This document shows positions 1 through 13,050 of a stretch of DNA of 64,000 bases, piece after piece. The position numbers and the translations under genes were made by a program. The DNA comes from Amoebidium appalachense. Lineage: Eukaryota > Ichthyosporea. The notes below the pieces were generated by a model. The model ran no database searches. It saw only the letters and a program-made list of their open reading frames with translations, and was not told the origin of the DNA. The stretch spans positions 11,470,001 through 11,534,000 of the forward strand of contig CAVNZM010000005.1 in the NCBI GenBank assembly GCA_963693365.1. Reading direction: 5' to 3'. Position 1 is the stretch's first letter. Each line of letters opens with the position of its first letter.

Positions 1-592
1 TCAGGGACTCTCGAAACCCATCACGAATCATCTCACGATCAATCAACTGAGCCATGGTAGTTCCAACCGTGACGTCACCCATGTTCACTGTCCCCTTCAC
101 GTGTGTGAGCCATGGGTGGTGCCAATCTTTTAGTTCTCGCCATTCGGTTTTGCTGGGCTCGACGGCGGCTGTGTGTGTGTGTGTGTGTGTGTGTGGATGG
201 GGGAGAGCAAGGGTGAAGATAGGTGGATATCTGTTAGGCTGTGTGCAGGTTGTGTGCTACTGCTTGTGTCGACGTGTATACGTGCGTATTTGAAGCAGCC
301 AGTTTGGTGTGCATACGGGTGTACATGTATCTGTACATTTATGCGAGAGTGAAAGCATATGGTCAAGCATTTCATTGGGGGGGACACCTATGTTGTGGCA
401 CAGCCATAAGCTGGGGTAGGCGCACAGCGGGCAACACGAAGGTGGTGGTCCTATATGTTCATATCTATCTCTCTATCTCGCCTCTCCCCCCCTCACCCCT
501 TCCACACACACAGGGCCATGTGGTTGCACATCAGGATACGTGGTAGACATAAAATCAAAGCCACATGAAAGATACATAATATAAACACCTTC

Positions 593-658
<66 letters not shown>

Positions 659-836
659 GCGTCCCTGTACACAAAAACAATTGCTTGTTACAGACATGCC
701 CATATGTATCATGGAAGTAAACGGTAAAAAAGGGTTGGAGAGAATAGTGGTAGAAAAGGTGGCTCGAAGATGGTGCAGGGTGTAGGAATGAGGCCGTGGA
801 GACGATGAAGCGTTTGTTTGATGGTAGGTATAAGCA

Positions 837-871
<35 letters not shown>

Positions 872-961
872 ACACGCGTGCGCACATGCACACCTCCCTC
901 TCTCTCTCCCCCCCCCCCCTCTCTGTCTCTCTCTCTCTTTGTGTGTTTGTGTATGTGTGTA

Positions 962-1000
<39 letters not shown>

Positions 1001-1901
1001 CAGAACGCTGAGCAGGACGAGAGATGCAGGTCGGCTACAGTGCTTCTTTACGGGATGTGAGAATGGGAAAACGGAAAGAAAAGTCGTGTTAATTGTTTGG
1101 CGTCAGGCGTGTGTAAGTAAGTTTGTGTGTGTATGTGTGTTTGTGTGTGTTGCGCAGCTGTATGTCTGTGTCTGTGTGTGTGTGTGTGTGTTTGTGTGTG
1201 TATGTGTGTGTGTGTCTGTAAGTGTATGTGTCTGCGTGTGCACGTGTGTGTGTCTGTGTTTAGGCTTTCAAAATTACAGACTCACCCCCCAATTCTGCCA
1301 CAGCACAGCATAACCAAGCCCAGGTCCCTCTCTTCCACGCCCACCCCCCTCAACACACACATCACACACATGCATGTGCGCAGCACTACACGTGCACCTA
1401 CCTTGTGTTGTCGACGTACACCAAGTTCGCACACACAGAGACCTCGGGGCGGCCTGTCTGCACAGTGGCCTGGTGACCACCACCAACTGCCGAAGCAACA
1501 TTTTTTTCTCCCTGTTTACGTGCCCAACCTGGCAAGTAGTCTCCGTTGTATGTTGGCTTTTCAGAGCTGGTATTACGTCGTTTTACACCACGCTTGTGTT
1601 CTGAAAGCGCTTGGTTTTCTGAAGCGCTATCAGCAAAAGCAAAATTGTCTTTCTCCCTCTCTTCCCCAAAAAAGTTCAACCAAGTGAGTCGTGACTCCCC
1701 CTGCCAGCCAAGTGAGTCCGACTCGTGACTCCCCGGTAGTACCCCGTACCTGAGCTTGCCTGAGTCAGGAAAATTATATTCATGGGTAGCAAAGTGGGCA
1801 CTGGCATTGCGTGGCTGTAACCAATCAGGTGCAGGGATCTGGTTGCTTTTGCATTGTTGTATCAGTGTGTGGGTCGTTTTCTTTTCGTTTCAGTCACGAC
1901 T

Positions 1902-1945
1902 CACGGCCATCTAGAAACCACGGCCGGTGTTTCTAGATGGCCGTG
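1902..1945. repeat. Perfect 17-bp hairpin
   Basis: The arm at 1902-1918 is the exact reverse complement of 1929-1945, with a 10-base loop at 1919-1928. The arm contains the palindrome TCTAGA. Nearby, 1688-1735 has two related GTGAGTC...GTGACTCCCC blocks. No gene is linked to it, so its role is unknown. Confidence 0.85.
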
Positions 1946-2291
1946 GTTTCAGTTCAGAGCAGGTGCCATCGGGTGTTGCTACTCACGTTGCTGATTGACT
2001 TGCAAGTTCTTGAAACATGGCACCACGCCCGCTAATATAAAAGTCTCCAGAGCTGACGAGCTGGGAGTGAACAAGAAACGTAAAAACCATCACGGTTCGG
2101 GGGGCCTCGGTAGAACCACCTTCGAGTTTGAGAAGGGAACACATGGAAGAGGTGTTAGCAGCAACGTTCAGCTAATTACCACTAAGTATATCTTTAAGGT
2201 CCTTGCGAATAGTGGATGTATGCTTGTGTGTGGTGGCGGGGTGACTGAGTAAAGGGTCTAGACGTGGAAGGGAGGTGGGAGTCTGTGGGTT

Positions 2292-2613
<322 letters not shown>

Positions 2614-3429
2614 GAGGCTGAGGAGGGGAGGGAAGTAGGAATTCGCTAAGACCAGAAGAAGGGTGAACATTCTGAAGAATAACGATTGGGGCATACGGAG
2701 TTCTGAGACTGAGAGCTCATACGTGCAACTCACCGTACCGCTACTTGGGTGTGTGCTGGCAGAGGCGGGGGAGGGGAGGTAGGGGAAAGGGAGGGGGGGA
2801 AAGTTTTGATAAAATTCACTTGTACTGGTTGAAGCTCTTGAATTGTTGTTCTAGTGCTCTAAGAATTTGAAGCAAAGCTCATATATGTAAGATCATCAGC
2901 ACCGATCCTGTCCGTAACAAAAAACCTTTATGTACAGGTTGAAAAAGCCCCTTTGGTTGCTGCTTCTAGGCTCTCATACTTGTAGATGTAGACAATATTC
3001 CTCTGTGTGTCGGTGTTCAGTGCCTTCTTAATCGACAATGTTTGCGTGTATTTGTTCTCCGTAGTGTGTGCTCATTTCCTTTTCCTAAACCCTCCTCACC
3101 CCCCCACCTCCTCCTACCCTCCCTTCCCCCTCCTCCCTCCTTCCCCAGCCCTTAAATTTTTCACTTTCTTCACCCAGTTGTATGTGACTATACGAGGTCT
3201 TGGTTTCCACTGCTGACCATCCATGTGAACCAGCTGCATACAGAAGTAGTAGCACGTTTGCACAACCTGCTTGGGATTTCCCTACAATTGTGTTCAACGT
3301 TTCATGGGAACATACAACCTATGTATACACATGATGTATACACATAGACGTATTCTTTCTAACTAGTCACAGTGTTCCTTTTCAGGTACAGCGACACATA
3401 AATAGATACAAAACCTGTTACAGCAACAT

Positions 3430-4449
3430 TTAAGGCAGCAAGCCCTCAGGAAACAGCAGGCCAGCCAGGTGGTTTGCTATCCACACGTTCATAACACGAA
3501 GAGGATGAAGCCCACCCTTGCCCCCGTTTGGTGAGTCCATCCAAACACCAACTGCTGCAGGCCCACTATCTAAAGCCAAACCGACTGTATCTACAAACGC
3601 TCATTGAAATTCTCTCGCTAGCTCCATGAAAGGCTCTCTGAGTGTTTCAATATATGCAATGTCACGCCTATCCTCTGGATTTGTTACCGAGTTAGGGAGC
3701 ATTAGCACCAAGCTCATGCTTCCTACAGGATACACGCTACGTATACTCTCTAGCCCCTTTCTCATGTTATTGATGGTTTCAGTTAAGGGGGTGTTGTAAT
3801 AAGGGTCGTTCAGGCCCCAGCGCATCACGTAGAGGTCTGGGTTCATGTTTAAGTCTTCAGCCAAGTACGAAGTGAGCCAGTCGACGGATTGCTTGGCGCT
3901 GTGGCCTGAGTTATGTGTTCGCACAGGATATCCTCTCCTGGTTGCAATCCGCTGAGATATCTCGTCAATTTTATACCCAGAGATGGGGCCGTATTCCGTA
4001 TATCCTTCGGTTGTAGAATCTCCAGAAAACACAATCAAAGGGCTGTTTCCCTTCATTAATTCCACGTGGAAATGTGCCAAGTACTCCATCCCAAAGTCTA
4101 ATCTCAGTGATTCTCTTTGTCGTGCCGGAGTTAACGCATTTTGCATCCTTGGAGGGTTTTCACGTAGGGGCTCTGTTGCTGGTACATCATATATGTCGGT
4201 TGAGGTTGGGGGTACTTTAACATCGCTGTTTGTAGGATCATCAATGAGCAATGGGCTTTCGCCTCTGAAGGGCAGTTCTGGTTTCATGAATATGTGTGCG
4301 TTTTGCAGAGGTGCCATCCTGATGTTTCGGGTTGATTTAGTGGGTATGTACACGGGTGATGATGTGGACATACCCACGGGTGATGATGTGGCTTGCATGG
4401 TGCATAGCCCCACCAGTAACACGACACGGAGTGCTCTGGATGACAACAT
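3430..4449 (-). CDS. Secreted SGNH/GDSL-type hydrolase with in-frame TGA
   Basis: The ATG at 4447-4449 starts a 282-codon frame with an N-terminal signal peptide (hydrophobic residues about 7-20). It is followed by a Pro/Ser/Thr-rich linker and an SGNH hydrolase fold. Block I is FSGDST (nucleophile Ser about residue 145), a block II-like Gly lies in NSGHSAK (about 182), and block III is WGLND (about 211-215). The frame stops at TGA (3601-3603), before the block V His. Reading on in the same frame gives 56 more codons with GGLHP (His about residue 315), as block V requires, and then TAA at 3430-3432. The sequence therefore shows a whole esterase/lipase-type domain split by one TGA. This could be a recent nonsense mutation, readthrough or recoding, or a sequence error. 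The substrate is unknown. There are no introns. The Asp three residues before the His in the usual DxxH is a Gly here; Asp about 305 lies further upstream. Confidence 0.8.
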
Positions 4450-4652
4450 TTATGTGGTTATATGTTAGCCACAAACTGACAATGGCTGTCGGGGTTGTAT
4501 TTTCCTGTTGTTACAAGATCTTAACACACGATGGTACACTGACTTCGGAGCTGCAGCCTTTGGAAAAGCCTGAAAACTTTGATCAAATGCAATGCTCCGA
4601 TAGTATTTATTGCTGCGGACACTTATCTGTGACGGGTCTAATTAGATCTAGA

Positions 4653-4703
4653 TCTAGAGCAAGGCCTCCTATTTGTAAATTATCTAGGAGGCCTTGGTCT
4701 AGA
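4653..4703. repeat. 19-bp hairpin upstream of the SGNH gene
   Basis: The arms 4653-4671 and 4685-4703 pair with a single mismatch around a 13-base loop and contain AGGCCT and TCTAGA. It lies about 200 bases upstream of the start codon of the minus-strand hydrolase gene, so it could be a promoter element or a small foldback repeat. The role is inferred only from position. Confidence 0.8.
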
Positions 4704-5882
4704 GTGACTCTCAGGACATACAGTATCACCGGGTCAGTGTTTTATGCTCGACTTATGTGGCAGTATAGCTACAGGCACGTATACAGTACAGTAGCTACTA
4801 TGTAGCAACTAACGACGAATATAGTAATGTACCTGTATTGTAGTGGCTATAGAGGTGTGCATATATCAATGAGTTTATCGATTGCCCATGATGACCACGG
4901 CCTAAAAAGAAATACTTGAAACTTCGAGTGGTGTGAAAATTCGAGTCTCTGATCCATATTTGCGACTGGCCTCTAGCCTATGAATGCCCGTATTGAGTCT
5001 CAACGAAGTTGACCAATCTTGATGCTCTCTGTACAAGCTTGACACGTGATTGTGAGCGTTAAAACGAGTTTGTTGATTAAGTCTCAAAAAAAAAAAACGT
5101 GCATTGTTCAACATAATTTCATGGTATTGTCTTTCGCTTGAATGAATGCGTTATTGTGGCGTTGTCTTTTTGTCGGCAAGGAATGCCCCGCATAGTCACC
5201 TAGAGCATACTCGTTTGGTCTAAATCTGAATTAGGTGAATTTCTAATAATAATAATTTTCTATCACTCAAACCCAAATAAAAATACGGAAGACTTATTTA
5301 TGGGAGGGGAAAATACCCCTGAACAGATGTAGCACTCCGTGAGCTGAATATTTTCTAATATATTGAAAGACCAAACATCCACAAACATTGGATGTTTCAA
5401 GTTGGTCCAAACTTGTGGTTACGAAGTCTGGGGGGGTGCAGCATGAGCCAATCAGACAGCCAAATATTCCTTCGGAATTTCGACCCATGGCGATTTCAGC
5501 CTAATATGGCAAGGTAAACAAGTGCACAAAAATCGCCATCATAGCCTCGGGAGTCCGGCATGGCAACCGCCCAGGAATAATATCATGGTCGTGTACACGT
5601 GGTGCACGTAGTGCCACCGGGCAACCCTTTCAGTCTCCCTTTCAGTGGCCTGGTAGAAACTAAATAACCCTACACACACACGCACTATCTATGCGCCATA
5701 TATCATGACGCCACCATCCACCCCACCAGGCAGATCTTCAGCTGGGGTCCCGGGCCCTACTACCGGTATACCAAATTACCAAACTTTGTCCACGCTGGGT
5801 GCCATCCACGAGTGGCACGCAGGTGATCACAGTGTGTGTGTACACGCCCTTGCGTAAGTAAGGGTCACGTGTGTGTTGTACA

Positions 5883-5947
<65 letters not shown>

Positions 5948-5950
5948 ACG

Positions 5951-6001
<51 letters not shown>

Positions 6002-6822
6002 ACGTGTGTGCTAGTGTGTGTGTCAGTGTGTGTGCGTGTGTGCGTGTGTGTGTGTGCGCGCGTGTGTCACTGTGTGTGTGTGACCGTCTGTATGTATGCA
6101 TGTCTGTGAGTGCGTGTGTGACGGTGTGTGTGTGTGTGTGTGTGTGTGTGTCATGACGCATGCGGGCGGGCGGGCGCACGCGGGCATGTGTGCGTGTGTG
6201 TGTGTGCGCACGCGTGTTTGTGGATGTGGAGGAGTGGGGGAGTGGATCCGGAGGGAATCCTTGTACGTACACACCGTAGTAGTGTGCAGCCTAACGAAAA
6301 ATTTGGCCAATATGTTACTGACTGACCTCTATGCTGATAACGCGTCAGTATGTTACGCTTGAATATCTTTTTTTTCTTTTTTTTTTAAACCCGGTTTTGT
6401 CAGGGACCCCGGCTAGGGGGGCCTCAGACGATTTACTGTCTTCCACACAGCACCGAGTGTACCTTAGTTAGGGTGTTGAAGTTTATCGGCGATTCAATCT
6501 GTTACGTTAAACGTTAACAACGACACTGCTAACCTTTTTAGACTAGTTCGCTCTCTCTCTCTCCGAGGCTCCCCCCCCCCTCCCCCCCCTCCCCCCCCCC
6601 CCCCCCCCTCTCTCTCCCCCTCACCCCTCTCCTGTCCCCTCTCTTTCTTTCTCTCTCTCTCTCTTTCTCAGCTCTACCCCCCTCCCTCTCACACCGTGCT
6701 CTCTAGCTGGCTAGATCGGAATCATCTCTCGAGGCTCAGTCTTTCGCGTGGCGCACATGCCATACACACATACACACAACACAAACTCTCCCTCCCTCCC
6801 TCTCTCTTTCGCTCTCCCTCCC

Positions 6823-6860
<38 letters not shown>

Positions 6861-7398
6861 CCCCGGCCCCCCTCCTCTCCCTCCCTCCGTCCATGAGGCT
6901 CTTTCTCTCTCTCACTCCCTCTCCCTCTCTCCCTTCTCCCCGGCCTCCCCAGATCTCTCTCTCTCTCTCTCTCTCACTCTCTCTCTCTCTCTCTCTCACT
7001 CACTCACTCACTCACTCACTCACTCACTCTATCTCTCTCCCTCCCCAGCCTTCTCTCCCTCATTCTCTCTTCTTTCCTGAAAAACACCCATGGGATGGGA
7101 AATCAAGAGCGAAAGAAAAAAAATGGATGTGTTCCACCGTGTGACGGTGTGAGTTTGTGGTGCCGTGTGCACAAACTTTGCGGGACAGACTGTGTGTGCG
7201 TGCGCGTGGTGTGGGTATAAGTGTATGTGCGCACGCATGCACGCACGCGCGCGTGTGTGTATGTGTGGTGTGTGTGTGTATGTCCGTGTGTGTCTGTGTA
7301 TATGTATATGCACCCGTGTACAGTGTGTATTGATGGACATCTGACAGTGTGGCAACTTGTGATATGTTCGCGCACGCGTGTGTGTGTGTCTCTCTCTC

Positions 7399-7458
<60 letters not shown>

Positions 7459-8268
7459 TGTGTGTGTGTCGGAGGCTAGGTTCAATGTTTTGTGCTCGGT
7501 GGTGTGCTTGCGTGTGCGTATGTGCATATGTTGATGGGGAGGCCAGTTGGCACGGTGCAATCAGGATATGCGCCGAGTGAGCCGGTGTAACTGTACGAGT
7601 GTCCTTTACGTACCAACCACGTGTTGGTCTTACTGCGGCGATGGTGCTTAGGTTTTTATACATTTCCTTCATATGTCTACTCGTGCGAACTTGCATAAGG
7701 GTCTGTACAACCGTAGATGGCATACTATGCTATCAATGTATGTTTTCTTTTAATGTATGTGCTTTGCATGTGACACAGCACATGCGAGCTGGCAATGGAT
7801 GTCCTTGTGTACAAACAGCATAAATTTTGGCGTCAATTTTTTGGTTTCTGTGATGTACACACGACTGCGTGTTCTGGCGTAAGCGTGCCCACCATGGTGA
7901 GTATGCTGCGATTATTGTAATTTGCTAATTATCGTCCTTCTGCTTTTACTTTTCTGTTTTAATATTTGCCACCGTGAGGTGGCCTGAGTGGGTGGCATGA
8001 CCATCAGATTATAATCATTGTAACAATCACTGAAGATACAAGGCTAATAACAAAAATCTCAGGGTCGTAGCCACCACACAAGTGCACGTGATGCTTGCAG
8101 GTATATGTATGTGCATGTGTCTATGTGTGTGTACTAGCTTAGCTAAGGGGTGCCACGTGTGTGTATGTGTGTACTAGGTGTGTGTGTGTGTGTGTGTGTG
8201 CCGTGTACAAGGGTTGTGAGTGTGAGTGGCCCACGGTGTGTGAGTGGCCCACGGTGTGTGGGTGTACT

Positions 8269-8364
<96 letters not shown>

Positions 8365-8902
8365 AGGGTACATGTGCGTGTGCGTGTGTAACTCTACTAG
8401 GGGTGCCCGTGTGTGTGTCCTTGGGGTGTGTGTATGTGTGTGTCTACGTCTGACGGTCACGAGCACAACGGCATTGCCTGCTGCTACTGCACCAACAGCA
8501 GGACTGATAAGCAGCTGCACCGGGTAGTTCCTGTGTGTGTGTGTGTGTGTGCGTGTGTGTGTGGGTGTGTGTGTGTGTGTGTGTGCGTGTGTGTGTGTGT
8601 GTGCGTGCGTGTGCGTGCGTGTGTGTGTGTGTGTATGTGTTTGTGTGTGTGTATGCGGCGTGTGCGTGACTGTGCGTGTGCGTGTTCGTGTGCGTGTGGG
8701 CACGTGTGTGTGACTCATAATGTGTACAAGTAGGTCTGTGCGCCGGCTGTCGCCGGCGCCAAAACATAACGAAACAGTTATTGATGTTGGGTTGTGTGGT
8801 TGTTACCACTCCCCCCTCCCCCCCGCCCCTCCCCCCCCCCTGCCTGCCCCCCCCCACCTCACACTTTCCCCCCCTCCCCTCCCTGGCCCTTTGGCCTCAC
8901 GC

Positions 8903-8953
<51 letters not shown>

Positions 8954-9102
8954 CCTGCAGTTGCCGGATCTGCCAAATGTTATGACCCTTTTCCCTTTCA
9001 TTTAACCCCCCCCCTCCCCCCCCTCCCCCAATCCCCCTCCCCCCCCCCCCTCCTTTCTGGCCCCCCTCCCACGGGGCACCCTGGGCAGTGGCGGCGGTAG
9101 CA

Positions 9103-9136
<34 letters not shown>

Positions 9137-9517
9137 TCGAAATTGCAAAGTGAGGTAATGGGTATGAGCAAATTATGTGGGAAGTGATGGGAGTGGGGCC
9201 AGCCCAAATAAGTTAAATTCATTTATTTTGCCAGAAGGAGGCAGCCTGTATGGCAACTATGAACAGCTAAGTAGGTAAACCTACCCCTCCCCCCCTTCCC
9301 CCCCTTCCGCCTTCCCCTCCCCCTTAGAAACCCCCCGCCCCCCTCCCCCCCAGCTACCCCCCCCCCCCCACCCCTTTTTTTAATTATTTTGCCATCCCCC
9401 CCCCCCCCCCCTCCCCCTGCTGCCCCCTGTGTCCTTCATGTCAAGGACCTGAATATTTATGACATGGTGCACGTGGTACCAAAAGCAGTGAATGGTGGTG
9501 TGTTGTGATTAATGTAA
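4704..9517. other. Intergenic, microsatellite-dense
   Basis: No gene is recognised. Contents include (GT)n at 5884-5946, 5951-6000 and 6122-6151; a poly-C/CT block at 6545-6670 and 6780-7060 with repeated CACT units at 7001-7028; (GA)n at 7402-7456; (GT)n at 8273-8360; GT/GC-rich DNA to 8720; and poly-C runs at 8904-8950 and 9103-9135. A possible small exon at 5705-5853 ending in a strong donor was considered and not accepted. Confidence 0.65.
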
Positions 9518-10084
9518 TCAGGGGGGGTTGAAGATGTTGCGAATGTAGGGAGAAACGACATTGACGGTGTAGGCAATGGCATTTGCAGAAATGTCATTTT
9601 CATGTACACAGATAAGTATGTGTCTACGTGTGCGGACACGGCCTAGTGCCACATAGAGTTGACCGTGAGCAAACACAGGAGTACGTAAATACAAACCGCA
9701 GACGTCGAGGGTTTGGCCTTGGGATTTGTTAATGGTGAGTCCGTAGGCAAGCTTTAAAGGATACTGTTTTCTATTCACTGTTACACCTCGGGTTGGTTGA
9801 AATTGGAAGGTAAATCTAGGTATGAGAACAGACCCTAAGGAATCAACTATGCGGTCGCAACGAATGTAGTAATTGTATAGTTCCCTTATGATTAGTTTTG
9901 TGCCATTGACCAATTGGTGGTGGATGGAGAGGTTTCGCATGAGCATAACTACAGCACCTACCTTGAAAACGAATTTATGGTCAGGTATTCCTGGGTGGTG
10001 CACTGACGCCAAGAAGTCTTCCGTTGGTGAATTTGACGGGCATAACAATACTCCGGGTAGAAACGCCGGCCACAAATAACCCAA
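9518..10084 (-). pseudogene. Pif1-family helicase C-terminal fragment
   Basis: About 165 residues, from TEDFLASVHHPGIPDH to the stop at 9518, match the C-terminal third of Pif1-family DNA helicases. The order is a GIPDHKFVFKVGAVVMLMRNL block, NGTKL, a PRFTF block, PLKLAYGLTINKSQGQTLD, and GQLYVALGRVRTRRH (conserved helicase motif VI region, normally ALSRV). The Walker A and B motifs and all N-terminal helicase motifs are missing. Upstream minus-strand DNA to about 10300 gives only an unrecognised frame. The divergent wording (LAYGLTINKSQGQT, GQLYVALGRV) is typical of Helitron and viral Pif1 copies rather than the housekeeping gene. It is therefore best read as a truncated mobile-element remnant with an intact 3' end. 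It lies head to head with the gene at 10504, and whether the two belong together is unproven. Confidence 0.75.
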
Positions 10085-10405
10085 AATAAAAGTGTGGTAG
10101 CAACTAGACGACTTCTAGGTAATACCGCATCACGAACGAACTGCGGCGCTGTGCGTGGCGTATCGTGCCTAAAGCCCAAAATCCCCCTAAATCTATGCGC
10201 TTGGCGGAGTTCTGCATACATGATTTTGCGCGAATTGGTACGGTGCAGAAGGATTCCGGCAGGGCTGTAATTTTCGCCGTAACGATAGCCATACAACATA
10301 CATGAAAACGCGCTAACGAATAACTTCGGGTAAAAACCTTCTAGAAATGATTATCAAAAAAACAAAAAGAGGGACATAAAAGAGGTGGAATTTAGGTCCA
10401 TTTTC

Positions 10406-10414
10406 TATAAAAAG
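10406..10414 (+). promoter_or_regulatory. TATA box of the 10504 gene
   Basis: TATAAAAAG lies about 90 bases before the ATG at 10504, in otherwise gene-free sequence and on the correct strand. It is the only clear TATA motif seen in front of a gene in this window. Confidence 0.55.
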
Positions 10415-10503
10415 GGGACCTTCGTCTTCCTGCTGTCACCACATCCACATTTCAACACCCCGTTCACAGCTCGTTGATTCACGGACAGTGACACGTCGTG
10501 AAA

Positions 10504-11658
10504 ATGAATCTGCACCCACACATGATGCATGCATCCTTCCTTATGGATGTCCTCTCGGTTGTGATGCTTCCCACCAACCTTAAGCCCGGTGAGAGGCACA
10601 CCGCTGCTATGGTCAAGGGCAGGAACACCACCATGTGCCTGAATGCCACGAACAACGCCGAACCCAACATGCAGATCGTCGTCATGGTGTTCAACAACGA
10701 GAAGGACCCCAAGTACTTGGAGATGGCCAAAAACAGTGCTGGTAGCGTCGTCCATGTGCAGGGCCGTTTGTCTGCCAATGTGGAAACATTTGTCGACCGT
10801 AACCGCCCTGGAGCCACCCATGTGATCAAGGGTGCCGGGATCGTCACCCAAGTTGTCTCGGCAGCTCATAAGGCCGCATTCAAGACCATGGTTGCACCCC
10901 ACATATGCATGTGGAGTGCGTATGGCGCCGTTGTGCTCGGGATTGAGAAAGTCTACAAACCCAAGATCAACCTGACAGACGCCGATGCAGCGCTGGCAAG
11001 TGTGGATATGAAGTGCATGGGGCGCATCTATAGGGTCGGGAATAAGGAGGATCGTTACATTGGTCAACCCGTGTGCATGGTGCGTGCCGTTGCCAAGATG
11101 CTCCGTAACAAAGACGGCACCCTTGACCATGTACTGGAGGGAGGCATCGTCCAGGCGTCCGGTGAGCTTACCTACATCCAGGGCAAGAACATTTTCGTTC
11201 TCGACACCACTGTGGGTGGGACATGTGTGCTCGTGCGGGGACCGGCTGCCACTACTGCTGCCACACCCACTGGATCCGACATCAAACTGGGCAACCTGCA
11301 GCTGTCTGGGGCGAGCAACTCTGCCCTTCGTGGATTGGCTGCTATTCTATCCTATGATGATGTGAACGAGGAAAACGGGGAGAAGGAAGACATGAACGAG
11401 GACGAGCCCGTTGCCACCCCTACCAAGAAACGTAAGATGGGGGCAAAGCTTTTCCTGTCGACCGACGACGACGACGTCCCTCTGAAGGATATTGCAGCCA
11501 TCAAGAAAACCAAGGACAACGACAATTTGATGGGCCGCGTCAATTCCGATGTTGACGAGCCCGAGGATTCCAATTCGGAGGGAGAAGACGGTGACGATGA
11601 CATCGAGGAAGATTACGGCTTGCTCGATGGTGCAGCCATTTTCAACGTTGAGGATTAA
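10504..11658 (+). CDS. Intronless acidic-tailed protein, OB-like modules (putative ssDNA-binding)
   Basis: A 384-residue open frame from ATG 10504 to TAA, GC-rich at third positions and without introns. I do not recognise the family with confidence. Two stretches look like OB-type beta barrels: about residues 30-115, with GSVVHVQGRLSANVETF resembling the core strand of single-strand binding proteins, and about 165-240, with VQASGELTYIQGKNIFVLD. A Ser/Thr/Ala linker follows, then a basic nuclear-localisation-like PTKKRKM (about 302-308) and a strongly acidic tail (many Asp/Glu, ending NVED) as in many SSBs. The TATA box at 10406 and AATAAA at 12028 suggest expression. Its neighbour is a Helitron-type Pif1 remnant, and some Helitrons carry RPA-like SSB genes, so this may be an element-derived SSB. 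That link is inference. A GTG six bases upstream is not needed as a start. Confidence 0.8.
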   Translation: MNLHPHMMHASFLMDVLSVVMLPTNLKPGERHTAAMVKGRNTTMCLNATNNAEPNMQIVVMVFNNEKDPKYLEMAKNSAGSVVHVQGRLSANVETFVDRNRPGATHVIKGAGIVTQVVSAAHKAAFKTMVAPHICMWSAYGAVVLGIEKVYKPKINLTDADAALASVDMKCMGRIYRVGNKEDRYIGQPVCMVRAVAKMLRNKDGTLDHVLEGGIVQASGELTYIQGKNIFVLDTTVGGTCVLVRGPAATTAATPTGSDIKLGNLQLSGASNSALRGLAAILSYDDVNEENGEKEDMNEDEPVATPTKKRKMGAKLFLSTDDDDVPLKDIAAIKKTKDNDNLMGRVNSDVDEPEDSNSEGEDGDDDIEEDYGLLDGAAIFNVED

Positions 11659-12027
11659 CTTCCAGTGCTGCAGTGCCCATAGCCCATTTCCACTATGTAT
11701 TGTTTGTAATAATATATTTTGATTTATTTGACGTTATCTAATACTATTGGGGATAGAACAAACAAACCAAAACAATGATGTTCTGTTTAGTTATGGGAAT
11801 TAATTGCATGGAATTTTAATAGCACTGTGTTATCAGTCTAGGGAGAGATTGCCATTGCCGAAGTACCAAGTTTACTTGTGGTCCTCCAAAAACATGTAGC
11901 TGAAAACCACCAAGTGCATTATGTTTTAAATTGCTTGCAAAATTTTTATAATATTATTATTATCTTGTTGTTTTACTTATTTTACAGAACTGTATGGTAA
12001 CCCCCTTTATGATATGTATGGGCACGC

Positions 12028-12033
12028 AATAAA
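12028..12033 (+). terminator. AATAAA polyadenylation signal
   Basis: AATAAA lies about 370 bases after the stop of the 10504-11658 gene, followed by a second AATAAA near 12104. Both lie in AT-rich DNA typical of a 3' untranslated region. Confidence 0.5.
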
Positions 12034-12244
12034 ACTTTCCACGTGCACTGAGTGCCAGGTGGGCAACATATTTCCGTGCATACTTGCTTATCTTTCCGTC
12101 GAATAAATCCAGTCAAAAGAAAAAAAAATTGGCACCCCCCCGAAATGTTCCCGAACATAAAATCATCATTCTACGGTGTGTGTCAATATACCATGCTCAC
12201 AAGTCAGTAATGCAATTATACTATTCTCAGTTTACTTCAAAGCA

Positions 12245-12290
<46 letters not shown>

Positions 12291-12405
12291 CCCTCTTCCC
12301 ATTCCCTGGCCCCCCAAAGTTTTTTAAGTTATGCTTTTCATACTCAGTGACTGCAATCATGGCACCCGTGTTTTCTAGATATATTTCCTTTCATTGTGTT
12401 CAACG

Positions 12406-12442
<37 letters not shown>

Positions 12443-12797
12443 ATGTTTGTGTGTGTGTGAATGTGTGTGTGTGGGCCAAGTGAAGGTTGTATGCGCTTTT
12501 TTCTTCTTAGTTGTTTTTGTATTCTATTCGATTATTACTTTGTGTGTAAATGTGGAAAAAAAACAAATAAAAAAACAACGACCACCGCCCAGCTTGAATC
12601 ACCCTAGCTCTAGTGTAAAACAATAATCATTATCAGTCACAAACCCTTCTACTACACTCGCCCCAAATGTCATATTCACATTACTGAGTTGATTTAGTTG
12701 TGTTTTTTACTCTATTTTTTTTTCAACAACTGTCTGCTATTAAACAGTAAAATGTACATCTGTTTGTGTGTGTGTGTGTGTGTGTGTGCCACAGGCC

Positions 12798-12851
<54 letters not shown>

Positions 12852-13050
12852 ATATAGAATTTACCGTCCTCATCCCCGTGTCCCCCTAAACCGGTGTTAG
12901 CGGACCTTTGAGGTTTTTGTGATTGGATTGGTAGTTCTATTACATTAAAATTTTCAAAATGTCGTTGTACCAATGATATAATACGTTGTAAAACAAATGT
13001 CGCCGAATTTCTCTAAAAAAGGTGCGTTCCATTCTGGGTTAGAAACGAAA

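Noticed and set aside
1-110. A minus-strand open stretch (VKGTVNMGDVTVGTTMAQLIDREM...) at the left edge
   Set aside because: It reads like protein and could be an exon of a gene to the left, but there is no clear acceptor and no family match, so it is not listed as a feature.
5705-5853. Plus-strand ATG frame of about 50 codons ending at the strong donor GTAAGTAAG
   Set aside because: No following exon in phase could be found within the next kilobase, and the protein is not recognisable.
10104-10299. Minus-strand frame upstream of the Pif1 fragment as the missing helicase N-terminus
   Set aside because: It shows none of the Pif1 motifs (Walker A/B, motif III), so the helicase is treated as truncated.
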